Assembly (NCBI GenBank): GCA_050292445.1 | Contig: JBNKLQ010000054.1 | Span: 1 to 27,022 of the forward strand | Direction: 5' to 3' | Length of the DNA stretch: 27,022 bases | Source of the DNA: Leptofilum sp050292445 | Lineage (GTDB): Bacteria > Chloroflexota > Anaerolineae > Promineifilales > Promineifilaceae | Shown here: in pieces, positions 1 through 7,417 of the stretch | Layout of the letters: every line of letters begins with the position of its first letter | Position numbering within the stretch: the stretch's first letter is position 1 | Notes under the pieces: model-generated | Databases searched by the model: none | What the model was told of the DNA's origin: nothing | What the model saw: only the letters and a program-made list of their open reading frames with translations | Translations under genes and position numbers: made by a program

Positions 1-65
1 ACGTAAATTTGCGGGAATTTCCGACAATTCCTCGTTCACATGAATACATCCAAACGGCTAACTGG

Positions 66-94
66 TTGAGTTGCCCCCTTCATTGGCTTATACT
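66..94 (+). promoter_or_regulatory. Putative sigma70-type promoter for the EEP hydrolase gene
   Basis: A TTGAGT hexamer at 66-71 and a TATACT hexamer at 89-94 are separated by 17 bases, the preferred spacing of sigma70-class promoters. Transcription would start near 101 and give a leader of about 43 bases before the GTG start at 144. This is pattern matching only. Confidence 0.4.
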
Positions 95-143
95 GTGAGG
101 CAGATCTCGACCAAACCCATATCACATATAAAAGGAGCGTGTT

Positions 144-1139
144 GTGACCACACCGTTACGAATTGCGACATTTAATCTGGAAAATTTGGATGACAAGCCG
201 GGGAAACGGCCGTCTCTCTCGGAACGTATTGCCGTGCTGCGGCCCCAACTGCTGCGGCTGCGGGCTGATGTCATTTGCTTTCAGGAAGTGCATGGGCAGG
301 AGTTTCCTGGCGAACCGCGCAAGTTGGATGCGCTTAATCAACTGCTGGCGGAGACGCCTTACGAATGGTTCTATACCGCCCACACCAAAACCACCAAGGG
401 TGAGGCGTACGATGTGCGCAATCTTGTGGTCGCCAGCCGCTACCCCATCCGCGATGTACAGCAAATCAAGCATCAATATGCCCCCAAGCCCAGCTACCGC
501 AAAGTAACGGCCGATCCGGCAGAGCCAGCCGCCAAGGATATTAGCTGGGAACGGCCGATTCTCTACGTAACAATTGACTTAGGCGCGGGCCGGATGCTTC
601 ACCTGCTCAATGTACATCTGAAATCAAAATTGCCATCTAACGTTGAAGGCCAAAAGATCAACAATTATACCTGGCGCACCATGGCAGGCTGGGCAGAAGG
701 CAGCTTCATCTCCGCCATGAAGCGTGTGGGGCAAGCGCTGGAGCTGCGCGTACTCATCGACGATATTTTTGACAAGCTGGACGTGAGCGGCGAGCCAAAA
801 TACATTGTCGCCTGCGGTGATTTCAACGCCGATGTGAGCGAAGTGCCGTTGCAAGCCATCCTGGGGCCAGTGGAGGAAACAGGCAATACGGGCCTCATTG
901 AACGGGTCATGGTCCCTTGTGAAGAATCAGTGCCAGAAACATCTCGCTTCTCGCTGCTGCACCTGGGCAAAAAAGAGATGCTGGACCACATTCTGGCCAC
1001 GCGGCAGCTGCTCACCTACTATCGCGGCACACAAATCCACAACGAGGTGCTGCACGACGAATCTGGCGCATTCCGCACCGACGACAAATTCCCCGAATCG
1101 GATCACGCACCGATTGTGGCGGAGTTTATTTTGCCTTAG
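144..1139 (+). CDS. Endonuclease/exonuclease/phosphatase (EEP, DNase I-fold) family protein
   Basis: This 331-residue protein belongs to the DNase I-like EEP superfamily of metal-dependent phosphodiesterases and nucleases. The motifs appear in the expected order: ATFNLENL near residue 8, the metal-binding Glu in CFQEVHG (E48), NVHLKSK (H158), GDFNAD (D226 and N228) and a C-terminal SDHAPIV with the catalytic Asp-His pair (D320, H321). I see no signal peptide, so it is probably cytoplasmic. The start is GTG at 144, chosen because AAAGGAG lies at 130-136 with normal spacing. The substrate cannot be inferred; nuclease, phosphoinositide-type and other phosphodiesterases share this fold. A putative promoter lies just upstream. 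The family call is secure and the substrate is unknown. Confidence 0.9.
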   Translation: MTTPLRIATFNLENLDDKPGKRPSLSERIAVLRPQLLRLRADVICFQEVHGQEFPGEPRKLDALNQLLAETPYEWFYTAHTKTTKGEAYDVRNLVVASRYPIRDVQQIKHQYAPKPSYRKVTADPAEPAAKDISWERPILYVTIDLGAGRMLHLLNVHLKSKLPSNVEGQKINNYTWRTMAGWAEGSFISAMKRVGQALELRVLIDDIFDKLDVSGEPKYIVACGDFNADVSEVPLQAILGPVEETGNTGLIERVMVPCEESVPETSRFSLLHLGKKEMLDHILATRQLLTYYRGTQIHNEVLHDESGAFRTDDKFPESDHAPIVAEFILP

Positions 1140-1248
1140 GTAACGGCCGTTTCGCCCAGGGGCGTGTCAATGCAGTCATAATCATACTCACCCTCACATA
1201 TGGAGCGGGTAATGGATACGGCCGTTGCCGTCGATTACGAGGAGTAAC

Positions 1249-1578
1249 ATGATTCACCAATCCCCAGACAAAAACCCGGACAAAGGCTGGTTTGCAGGGC
1301 CGTGGAATTCGACCGTGCCCATCCCGGTGGGCTACGCCAACACAGGCATTGATTTGCTGCACACTCACGCCCAGATGTTTGAAATTTATTTGGTGGCACG
1401 TGGGACAAGTACGGCCGTTGTCAATCAACAAACTATCCAACTGAAAGCAGGCGATATGCTCGTTGTCGAGCCGGGCGAACCCCACACCTTTAGCCACAGC
1501 TCAGACGATTATTTCCACTTTGTCATCCAAACGCCGTTCATTCCTGGCGATAAAGTCCAAGAAGATGACAAGAAATAG
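1249..1578 (+). CDS. Small single-domain cupin protein
   Basis: This 109-residue protein is a stand-alone cupin_2-type beta barrel. Cupin motif 1 is visible as LLHTHAQMFEIYLVARG with probable metal ligands H38, H40 and E45. Motif 2 is GDMLVVEPGEPHTF with H79. Such single-domain cupins bind a divalent metal and act as small dioxygenases, isomerases or ligand sensors; the substrate is not deducible. A TTG at 1225 would lengthen the frame, but ATG at 1249 is preceded by GAGGAG at 1239-1244 and is preferred. The stop codon overlaps the left arm of a palindromic repeat at 1578-1646. It may be co-transcribed with the EEP gene 110 bases upstream, although two ACGGCCGT copies lie in that spacer. Confidence 0.85.
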   Translation: MIHQSPDKNPDKGWFAGPWNSTVPIPVGYANTGIDLLHTHAQMFEIYLVARGTSTAVVNQQTIQLKAGDMLVVEPGEPHTFSHSSDDYFHFVIQTPFIPGDKVQEDDKK

Positions 1579-1646
1579 GACGCTGATTTTCCTGATAAGC
1601 CTGATCAGGATGCATAAAATCAGGGTAATCAGGCAAATCTGCGTCC
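1578..1646. repeat. Imperfect palindromic repeat (REP/MITE-like) after the cupin gene
   Basis: The left arm GGACGCTGATTTT (1578-1590) pairs with the right arm CAAATCTGCGTCC (1634-1646), matching at 11 of 13 positions. The interior contains further self-complementary CCTGAT and ATCAGG blocks and could extend the hairpin. There is no T-run after it, so it does not look like a standard terminator. The left arm shares a base with the cupin stop codon. No second copy is present in this window. Confidence 0.65.
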
Positions 1647-1663
1647 AATTCATATGAGGCAAA

Positions 1664-2317
1664 ATGCAGTTTACTACACTCTTGTTTGATTTAGACGGCA
1701 CACTTACAGACCCGAAGGTGGGCATTACGGAATCGATTCGGTATGCGTTGGCTAAGCTGGAACGGCCGTATCCTCCCGACGCCTCTCTAGACTGGTGCAT
1801 TGGTCCGCCACTGCAAGAATCGTTTGCCAAGCTGCTGCAAAATGACGATCCACAGCTAGGCCAGGAAGCGCTGCGCCTATTCCGCGAACGCTTTAGCACC
1901 GTAGGTCTATTCGAGAACGTGCCTTACCCCACCATCTCTGGTGTGCTCAGCACTTTACAAGCAGCTGGCTTAAACCTGTTCATTGCAACCTCCAAACCAG
2001 CTGTCTATGCGCAACAGATTGTCGAACATTTTGAACTGGCGCACTATTTTAAGGTGGTATATGGCAGTGAGTTGAACGGCCGTTTCACCCACAAAAATGA
2101 ACTTATCCGCCACATCTTGCAGCAAGAAAAACTCGACCCCCAACATACCCTCATGATTGGCGACCGGGAACACGACATCCTGGGTGCCAAAGCCAACGAC
2201 GTGGCCGCGGCAGGCGTTACCTGGGGCTACGGCTCTCCAGAGGAACTCAGCGCCGCAGGGGCGAGCACCCTCCTCCACCGGCCCGCCGATCTTTTGCATT
2301 TCTTAAACCTCGCTTGA
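1664..2317 (+). CDS. HAD-family hydrolase, phosphoglycolate phosphatase-like
   Basis: This 217-residue protein carries all HAD motifs. Motif I is FDLDGTLTD with the nucleophile D9 and acid/base D11. Motif II is IATSKP around S110, the motif III lysine is probably K144 in FTHKNELI, and motif IV is GDREHDILGAKAND (D167, D171). A helical cap between motifs I and II fits the Gph/PGP-like subfamily, which removes phosphate from small metabolites such as 2-phosphoglycolate or nucleotides. The start is ATG 1664 with a weak GAGG about five bases upstream. The gene begins 18 bases after a palindromic repeat, so it may be transcribed separately from the cupin. Exact substrate unknown. Confidence 0.88.
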   Translation: MQFTTLLFDLDGTLTDPKVGITESIRYALAKLERPYPPDASLDWCIGPPLQESFAKLLQNDDPQLGQEALRLFRERFSTVGLFENVPYPTISGVLSTLQAAGLNLFIATSKPAVYAQQIVEHFELAHYFKVVYGSELNGRFTHKNELIRHILQQEKLDPQHTLMIGDREHDILGAKANDVAAAGVTWGYGSPEELSAAGASTLLHRPADLLHFLNLA

Positions 2318-2448
2318 TGTTGCCAGCCCATTCACAAACTTTTCGCTACAATCAGCCACAGTTTCATTCAACAATTTCCCCGGAAACGACATCGCAAAGT
2401 TGTTTTTACCGGGTCTTTGGGAATTGATGAGGGCAACGGCAAATGTGG

Positions 2449-2467
2449 GTCGGATTGGCAATCCGAC
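2449..2467. repeat. Perfect 8-bp stem, 3-base loop hairpin in the HAD to DsrE spacer
   Basis: GTCGGATT (2449-2456), loop GGC, then AATCCGAC (2460-2467) form a perfect stem-loop. No T-run follows, so an intrinsic terminator is unlikely. It sits in the 239-base spacer before the DsrE-like gene. It could be a dispersed small palindrome or a protein-binding site. Nothing else recognisable lies in this spacer. Confidence 0.6.
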
Positions 2468-2556
2468 TTACGCAAATGTGCTGTTCACCCTGCGAAATCC
2501 TAAAGAGCCTTTTCACCTGAACAATTTTCGGAGAAATGCCATTTAAAGGAGTTTTT

Positions 2557-2922
2557 ATGAAAGTTGCTTACGTTTTTGCCACCTCTGGCCACACGGCCAG
2601 CTACAAATTAGGCAAGATGATCCTGCCACAACTAGAAGCGGGCACCCACGGTGTCGATGTCATCGGTATGTTCTTTTTTGATGACAACAACTATGTGCTA
2701 CGCAAGGGTGACCCTATCGGCGAGCGGCTGGCCAAAATTGCCGCCGACACCGGCATGATGCTGATGATGTGTGACCAGTGCGCCCTGGAGCGCGGTCTGG
2801 CCGAAGGCGAAGCAGGCAACTGCAAGCCATCCGGCACGGTCGATGGGGTGATGGTGGGCTGCTTCCCCGATTTGTACGGCGCGCTGGCAGGCAGCCCGCC
2901 GGATCAGGTAATCACACTTTAG
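2557..2922 (+). CDS. DsrE-related small cysteine-rich protein (SaoD-like)
   Basis: This 121-residue soluble protein opens with the DsrE/TusD-like pattern MKVAYVFATSGHTASYKLG, a Rossmann-like beta strand followed by a helix. It carries a central CDQC motif (C72, C75) plus C89 and C102. DsrE-type proteins handle persulfide sulfur through conserved cysteines. The sequence reminds me of the DsrE-related group named SaoD, but I cannot confirm this and no partner genes are adjacent. An upstream ATG at 2536 is in frame, but AAAGGAG at 2545-2551 sits five bases before ATG 2557, which fixes the start. The gene stands alone between a 239-base spacer and a strong terminator. A sulfur or selenium relay role is inference. 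Confidence 0.75.
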   Translation: MKVAYVFATSGHTASYKLGKMILPQLEAGTHGVDVIGMFFFDDNNYVLRKGDPIGERLAKIAADTGMMLMMCDQCALERGLAEGEAGNCKPSGTVDGVMVGCFPDLYGALAGSPPDQVITL

Positions 2923-2969
2923 CGCCAGAGCTTTTATGGGATAACAGGTGGCTATTTCACCTAAAAATC

Positions 2970-3002
2970 AAAAGACCCTGAGCGGTTGGCCCAGGGTCTT
3001 TT
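2970..3002. terminator. Bidirectional Rho-independent terminator between convergent genes
   Basis: AAAAGACCCTG (2970-2980) pairs perfectly with CAGGGTCTTTT (2992-3002), giving an 11-bp stem and an 11-base loop. It is T-rich on both strands because of the flanking A and T runs. It separates the DsrE-like gene from the convergent L,D-transpeptidase gene, so it can end both transcripts. Confidence 0.88.
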
Positions 3003-3025
3003 GTTTTGTCTAGATGAATTGTGGT

Positions 3026-4108
3026 TTATGGCCCAGAAAAAGAAGCTTCGGGATCGAAGCGCTCAAAATAATGATTGGGATCAGAGGTGTGTGACCAGAC
3101 CCATAAATCATTGGGGGCACCCGCTGACCAATTGAAGACCCATTCGGCATCACGGGGAGGCATGTTGACGCAGCCGTGGCTGTGCTTGTAGCCAAACCGA
3201 TCGTGCCAAAAGGCACCATGCAGGGCGATGTCATTGTCAAAGAACATGGTGTGGGGGACGTCTTCGATAAAGTAGTAGTCGATTTTCCCTTCAGCGCCAG
3301 ACATCTTGGTTTTGAGATGGCGATCCCACACCTGGAATAATCCTTCATGCGTGGGCCAGCGATTCAGGCCACTGGAAATTAGTCCAGCATACACCATGCG
3401 GTCACCAATGTAGGCAGCAAAGCTCTGCTCGTATAAATCAATTTCTACCCAGTATTCATTTGCTCCCACTCCCTCGGGGCGCGGGTTGGCGTCGATGAGG
3501 CTGACGTAGGTTTGGCGCATCCAGCGCCCGCCGCCGATGTTGTACCAAATCCAGCCATCGTCAGCGGTGACGGCGTCGTATACTTCAAAGAAGGTGTAGC
3601 GCGGCAGCTTGACGTTTTCTGGCGCAGGCTCGGCCCCTGGCTCGTTGCTGTACCAGTAATCCACGATCATCCAGCCAAACGGCCGTTCTGGCTGTGACTT
3701 AATTTCAATCCCCGTAAATTCAGAGGATTCCACCAGGGTTAAATCAGAGGCACGCACATATTCGCCGTAGTTGATGACATACCACAGGGTGCCTTCCCCC
3801 TCAACTGCGCCTTGAACAGTCGCATACAAAAAGCCGTCGCCCACATTGCGCACAATGCCGCTGCCGCTGCTGGGTCCGGCGTAAACATTGATGTTATCGT
3901 GCAGACGGGCGTACGTTTGGTAAGGCAAAAAGCTATCGGCAAAAGGTTGTGGCTTAGAGAAAACCGGCTGGGGTGGTTCCGCATCACACACATGGCCAAT
4001 CTCATCCGACTGGATGAAGCATTTGGCGGCTACGGCCGTATCGGGCCAGGCCATAAAAACGGTGGTGATAACCAACAGAGGGAGGCTCCAGCGAAAAAAT
4101 CGGCTCAT
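3026..4108 (-). CDS. Secreted L,D-transpeptidase (YkuD) with an N-terminal SH3-like domain
   Basis: This 360-residue exported protein crosslinks peptidoglycan stems (3-3 links) or attaches molecules to them. An N-terminal signal segment (residues about 5-27) ends near TAVAA. An SH3b-like region spans roughly residues 64-130 (NVYAGPSSGSG and WYVINYGEYVRASDL). A second repeat-like region follows, and the YkuD domain covers about residues 214-340. The active site reads LHGAFWHDRFGYKHSHGCVN, with the nucleophile C313 in the HSHGCVN signature. Start ATG 4108 has AAGGAG upstream at a rather long spacing. The FemAB pair 1-3 kb away also acts on the peptidoglycan peptide, suggesting a loose wall-modification neighbourhood. 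Family assignment is firm. Confidence 0.92.
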   Translation of the reverse strand: MSRFFRWSLPLLVITTVFMAWPDTAVAAKCFIQSDEIGHVCDAEPPQPVFSKPQPFADSFLPYQTYARLHDNINVYAGPSSGSGIVRNVGDGFLYATVQGAVEGEGTLWYVINYGEYVRASDLTLVESSEFTGIEIKSQPERPFGWMIVDYWYSNEPGAEPAPENVKLPRYTFFEVYDAVTADDGWIWYNIGGGRWMRQTYVSLIDANPRPEGVGANEYWVEIDLYEQSFAAYIGDRMVYAGLISSGLNRWPTHEGLFQVWDRHLKTKMSGAEGKIDYYFIEDVPHTMFFDNDIALHGAFWHDRFGYKHSHGCVNMPPRDAEWVFNWSAGAPNDLWVWSHTSDPNHYFERFDPEASFSGP

Positions 4109-4168
4109 AAGTTGGTGAATGCTCCTTAACCTAAAAGTTTCAACGCAAAGGCTGCGTTTGTTTGTTTA

Positions 4169-4174
4169 ATTATA
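4169..4174 (-). promoter_or_regulatory. Putative -10 element for the L,D-transpeptidase gene
   Basis: A perfect TATAAT reads on the minus strand at 4174-4169, about 60 bases before ATG 4108. No convincing -35 hexamer is visible at the right spacing. The rest of the 207-base spacer (4109-4315) holds one ACGGCCGT at 4199 and nothing else I can name. Confidence 0.3.
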
Positions 4175-4315
4175 GGTAATCTATGGAAAATTGGCGATAC
4201 GGCCGTTCCACGATCCACCTACGAATGCAGCTCACATAGTAGCATGAACCAAAAATGAGACACAAGTAGAAATCTTACCAACAATAAAAACCTAATAATG
4301 GTTTAAGTTTCCTGA

Positions 4316-5014
4316 TCACACCGCTGCCAGCAAACGGCCGCAACCGCCACAGTACACTTTGTGGCCCTCATCTACTTCCTTTACCTTATTGGCGGAGACG
4401 GTCGTTTGGCAGCCCAGACACATGTTTACCCGCAAGCCAGCCACGGCCAACCCATGACGCTGCTGGCGCAACTCATCATATTCTCTTAAAGAAGCGGCAT
4501 CAATCTTGGCGGCTCTGGTTTTACGTGTTTGCATAAGTTTGTGCAAGTTGAGGGCTAATTCGTTTTGCTCGGTTTTGAGGTGGGCACTTTGGGCTTCCCA
4601 TTGGGTAACGGCCGTTTCCAGTTCGCTATCTGCGGCCGTTTTCTCCTTTTCGGCATCTTCCACCATCACCAACGCCTCCACGATTGCATCTTCCAAGACT
4701 GCTTTGCGTCGCGCCAACGCCTCAATTTCCTGCTGCAAATCAGCCAGTTCCTTGGGGTTGGTCACTTTGCCAGAGTACAGCCGATCCTCAGAATTTTTGG
4801 CTTTGGTGTTGATGCTGCCCACCTCCAAGGTTAAATCCTGATGTTTGCTCTGCCATGTTTGCAGCTCGATTGCGGCCGTTTCCGCCCGTTTTCGCGTCGC
4901 CAGCATGGCGGGGGTCTCTTTTTGTGCCTTGAGCACCTCGCCCAGACGTTTCTTCTTCTCATCAATTTCGGTATCAAGTTTTTGTAGCTGTAAAAGTTGG
5001 TGAATGTGTGTCAT
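4316..5014 (-). CDS. Coiled-coil protein with a C-terminal C4 zinc ribbon (zf-RING_7/CT398-like family)
   Basis: This 232-residue protein has two long helices forming an antiparallel coiled coil (residues about 5-185). A zinc ribbon follows, with CLGC at 199-202 and CGGC at 222-225. The segment LYSGKVTNPKELADLQQEIE matches the characteristic hairpin of this family, found across bacteria and including Chlamydia CT398. The biochemical role is poorly known; a nucleic-acid or protein scaffold is plausible. The frame stays open back to 5305, but that extension would overlap the divergent FemAB gene and its sequence is unlike the family. The start is therefore ATG 5014, with only a weak ribosome-binding site. 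It shares a 96-base divergent promoter region with the FemAB gene. Confidence 0.85.
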   Translation of the reverse strand: MTHIHQLLQLQKLDTEIDEKKKRLGEVLKAQKETPAMLATRKRAETAAIELQTWQSKHQDLTLEVGSINTKAKNSEDRLYSGKVTNPKELADLQQEIEALARRKAVLEDAIVEALVMVEDAEKEKTAADSELETAVTQWEAQSAHLKTEQNELALNLHKLMQTRKTRAAKIDAASLREYDELRQQRHGLAVAGLRVNMCLGCQTTVSANKVKEVDEGHKVYCGGCGRLLAAV

Positions 5015-5096
5015 ATGTTCGCACCCAGAATATTTAGAGGATTTAGTTGTTGATTGTAACATAAAGCCCCTCGCCAGCCATCCAATCCTTTTGCGG

Positions 5097-5102
5097 TATA
5101 AT
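5097..5102 (+). promoter_or_regulatory. TATAAT -10 element giving a probably leaderless FemAB mRNA
   Basis: A perfect TATAAT lies at 5097-5102, and the ATG of the FemAB gene begins only eight bases later at 5111. Normal -10 to start spacing puts transcription initiation at about 5109-5111, on the start codon. The eight intervening bases, CGGCCTCT, contain no Shine-Dalgarno sequence. The -35 region is poor. Confidence 0.5.
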
Positions 5103-5110
5103 CGGCCTCT

Positions 5111-6172
5111 ATGTTGGATAAAATATTTGAAATTGGCGAACGGCCGTACAGTGAAGACGATGCCGAATGGGATGCTTTTGTAGCCAACCACCCACACGGC
5201 AGCATTTTGCAAACCACCAACTGGGCCAGGCTCAAAAACCGATTTGGTTGGACCTCGCACCGCGTTTGGCTGCGCAAGGATGGCCAGCTGGTAGCCGGTG
5301 CCCAAATTTTGTACCGGGCGGCGGCTGTCGGGCTAGTGAAGATGGCCTATATCCCCCATGGGCCCCTGGTTAATTGGGACGATGAGGAACAGGTCACCAT
5401 TTTGCTCAACCAGATCGACCACTCTGTTTATGAACGGGGGGCCAGCATCCTGAAGATGGAGCCGCTGCTGTGGCAAAGCGAAGCAACGACCGCCAAGTGG
5501 CAGACCATTTGCCAGCAGCATACCCTGCTGCCCAACACAGATACCATCCAGCCGCCCAACACCATTTTGGTTGATTTACGGCCGTCTCCCGACGAAATTC
5601 TGGCGGCGATGAAACAAAAAACCCGCTACAATATCCGTTTGGCGGCCAAAAAAGATGTCACGGTGCGGCAAGGCAGTCTAAAAGATATTGCCATCTTTAA
5701 CAAGCTCATGCGTGAGACCGGCGAGCGTGATGCGTTTGGCGTACACACGCCCATGTATTACCATGCCGCTTTTGAAATTTTTGAACCCAACAATCAGGTA
5801 GCGCTCTTTTTGGCTGAATATGAGGAACGGCCGTTAGCTGGCGTGATGGTCTTTGTGCTGGGGAATACGGCCGCTTACCTGTATGGCGCATCTAGCAATG
5901 AAGAACGGCAGCGCATGCCCACCTACGCTGTGCAGTGGGCGGCAATGGAATGGGCCAAAGCCCAGGGCTGCCACTGGTACGATCTTTGGGGTGTGCCCGA
6001 TGCGCCCGAAGATGAGCTGGAAGCCAACTTCACCGACCGTCACGATGGTCTGTGGGGTGTTTACCGCTTCAAGCGAGGCTTCGGCGGCCAAACCCGACGA
6101 ACCATCGGGGCAACTGACCGCATTTACAACAAACTCGTCTATAAACTTTACCAATGGCGCAGATCGCGGTGA
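5111..6172 (+). CDS. FemAB-type peptidoglycan aminoacyltransferase, copy 1
   Basis: This 353-residue cytoplasmic enzyme has the double GNAT fold of FemA/FemB/FemX. These enzymes transfer an amino acid from aminoacyl-tRNA to the peptidoglycan precursor stem peptide. Diagnostic stretches are SILQTTNWARLKNRFGW near the N-terminus, MAYIPHGPLVNW, the central MKQKTRYNIRLAAKK (lysine- and arginine-rich) and YLYGASSNEERQRMP with WAKAQGCHWYDLWG. It is clearly paralogous to the next gene, which shares these blocks. The start is ATG 5111 without a ribosome-binding site, and a TATAAT immediately upstream suggests leaderless expression. The amino acid transferred cannot be read from sequence. A different acyltransferase of the same fold cannot be fully excluded. 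Confidence 0.88.
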   Translation: MLDKIFEIGERPYSEDDAEWDAFVANHPHGSILQTTNWARLKNRFGWTSHRVWLRKDGQLVAGAQILYRAAAVGLVKMAYIPHGPLVNWDDEEQVTILLNQIDHSVYERGASILKMEPLLWQSEATTAKWQTICQQHTLLPNTDTIQPPNTILVDLRPSPDEILAAMKQKTRYNIRLAAKKDVTVRQGSLKDIAIFNKLMRETGERDAFGVHTPMYYHAAFEIFEPNNQVALFLAEYEERPLAGVMVFVLGNTAAYLYGASSNEERQRMPTYAVQWAAMEWAKAQGCHWYDLWGVPDAPEDELEANFTDRHDGLWGVYRFKRGFGGQTRRTIGATDRIYNKLVYKLYQWRRSR

Positions 6173-6173
6173 A

Positions 6174-6240
6174 CAGTAATCAGTAAATCAGTGTTCAGTA
6201 TTCAGTAAAAACGCACTGATTACTAACTTACTGATTACTG
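6174..6240. repeat. Palindromic repeat between the two FemAB paralogues
   Basis: The left arm at 6174-6193 (20 bases, opening CAGTAATCAG) is complementary, with a short insertion, to the right arm at 6214-6240. Both arms are built from reiterated ATCAGTA or TACTGAT units, and more CTTACTGA units continue to about 6250. It could fold as a hairpin, so it may terminate or stabilise the upstream transcript. The low-complexity unit structure looks like a small mobile palindrome inserted between the paralogues. Confidence 0.7.
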
Positions 6241-6274
6241 ACTTACTGAAAACTGGCCACTGTTTTTCAAAAAA

Positions 6275-7387
6275 ATGACAACAACTCAAAGCGAGCCCAC
6301 CTACCGGGCTTCTACGTTTAAGCTGGAAAAATCGAAGACAGCCTGGCAGCAGGCATTGGCCAAGATGCCCAACGGACATGCCCTGCAAAGCTGGGCCTGG
6401 GCCGAGCAAAAATCACGCTGGGGCTGGACCCCCATTCCGCTGACGCTCACCATTAGCGAAAGCAGTTGGGAACCGCTGGCTACAGCGATGGTGCTCAAGC
6501 GCAAAATTCCGCACACCCCGTTTTGCATTTTGTACGTGCCCAAAGGACCAACCTTGAACTACAAAGATGGCGCACTGCGGCGTGTCGTCCTGGCTGAGCT
6601 GGAAAATATCGCCCGGCGCGAACGGGCTATCTTTATCAAGATCGATCCAGAAGTGGTAAAAAGCTGGGGAGATGAGGTAGAACGGCCGTCTCCCCTCGGC
6701 AGCAAATTCACCCAAGAACTTAAAGATCGGGGCTGGCGTTTTTCTGACGAACAAATTCAGTTCCGCAACACGGTGGAGTTGGACCTGACCGAATCCGAAG
6801 AGAATTTGTTGGCGGCCATGAAATCCAAAACCCGCTACAATATTCGGCTGGCTGGCCGCAAAGGCATTGTGATTCGCTCTGGCACAGAGGTGGATTTTCC
6901 CACGATGGCTGAGATGTATGCTGAAACGGCCGCACGGGATGGTTTTGGGATACGGCCGTCGGCCTACTACCTCGATGCCTGGCAAAGTTTTCATCAGGCG
7001 GGCATGGGCCATTTGTTAATCGCTGAATATGAAGGTGAACCGATTGCGGCCGTTTATTTGGTGCAGTTTGGTGACCGCGTCATTTATATGTACGGCGCGT
7101 CCACCGACAAGGAGCGCCAGCGTATGCCCAACTATTTGCTGCAATGGGAAGCCATTCGCTGGGGCAAAGCGCAGGGCTGTAAAGTGTACGACTTTTGGGG
7201 TGCGCCAGATGAGTTTGTGGAAAGCGACCGCCTGTGGGGTGTCTGGCGCTTTAAGGCAGGTTTTAACGGACAGGTGGTGCGGCACATCGGCGCGTGGGAT
7301 TTTGTGGTACGGCCGTTGCTCTACCATCTCTACACTGTCGTTCTGCCCAAATACCTCAACTTCTTACGCAATAGAAATCAAGATTAA
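6275..7387 (+). CDS. FemAB-type peptidoglycan aminoacyltransferase, copy 2
   Basis: This 370-residue paralogue of the preceding gene has the same blocks in the same order: HALQSWAWAEQKSRWGW, LYVPKGPTLNY, MKSKTRYNIRLAGRK, YMYGASTDKERQRMP and WGKAQGCKVYDFWG. As for FemA/FemB/FemX relatives, the expected reaction is transfer of an aminoacyl group from tRNA to the stem peptide of a peptidoglycan precursor. Two tandem copies suggest sequential addition of two residues, as in FemA/FemB or MurM/MurN pairs, but this is inference. The start ATG 6275 has no visible ribosome-binding site and lies directly after the palindromic repeat. The position of ACGGCCGT differs between the paralogues, indicating gain or loss of motif copies after duplication. 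Confidence 0.88.
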   Translation: MTTTQSEPTYRASTFKLEKSKTAWQQALAKMPNGHALQSWAWAEQKSRWGWTPIPLTLTISESSWEPLATAMVLKRKIPHTPFCILYVPKGPTLNYKDGALRRVVLAELENIARRERAIFIKIDPEVVKSWGDEVERPSPLGSKFTQELKDRGWRFSDEQIQFRNTVELDLTESEENLLAAMKSKTRYNIRLAGRKGIVIRSGTEVDFPTMAEMYAETAARDGFGIRPSAYYLDAWQSFHQAGMGHLLIAEYEGEPIAAVYLVQFGDRVIYMYGASTDKERQRMPNYLLQWEAIRWGKAQGCKVYDFWGAPDEFVESDRLWGVWRFKAGFNGQVVRHIGAWDFVVRPLLYHLYTVVLPKYLNFLRNRNQD

Positions 7388-7417
7388 TCAGAAATTATTT
7401 TTAGGAGACTCAATATT

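Noticed and set aside
5015..5305. The frame of the zinc-ribbon gene stays open 97 codons further upstream.
   Set aside because: The extension overlaps the divergent FemAB gene and its promoter, has no family similarity, and ATG 5014 matches the family N-terminus.
6413..7012. A 199-codon minus-strand open frame within the second FemAB gene.
   Set aside because: It is fully antisense to a gene with strong family motifs and its sequence shows no domain.
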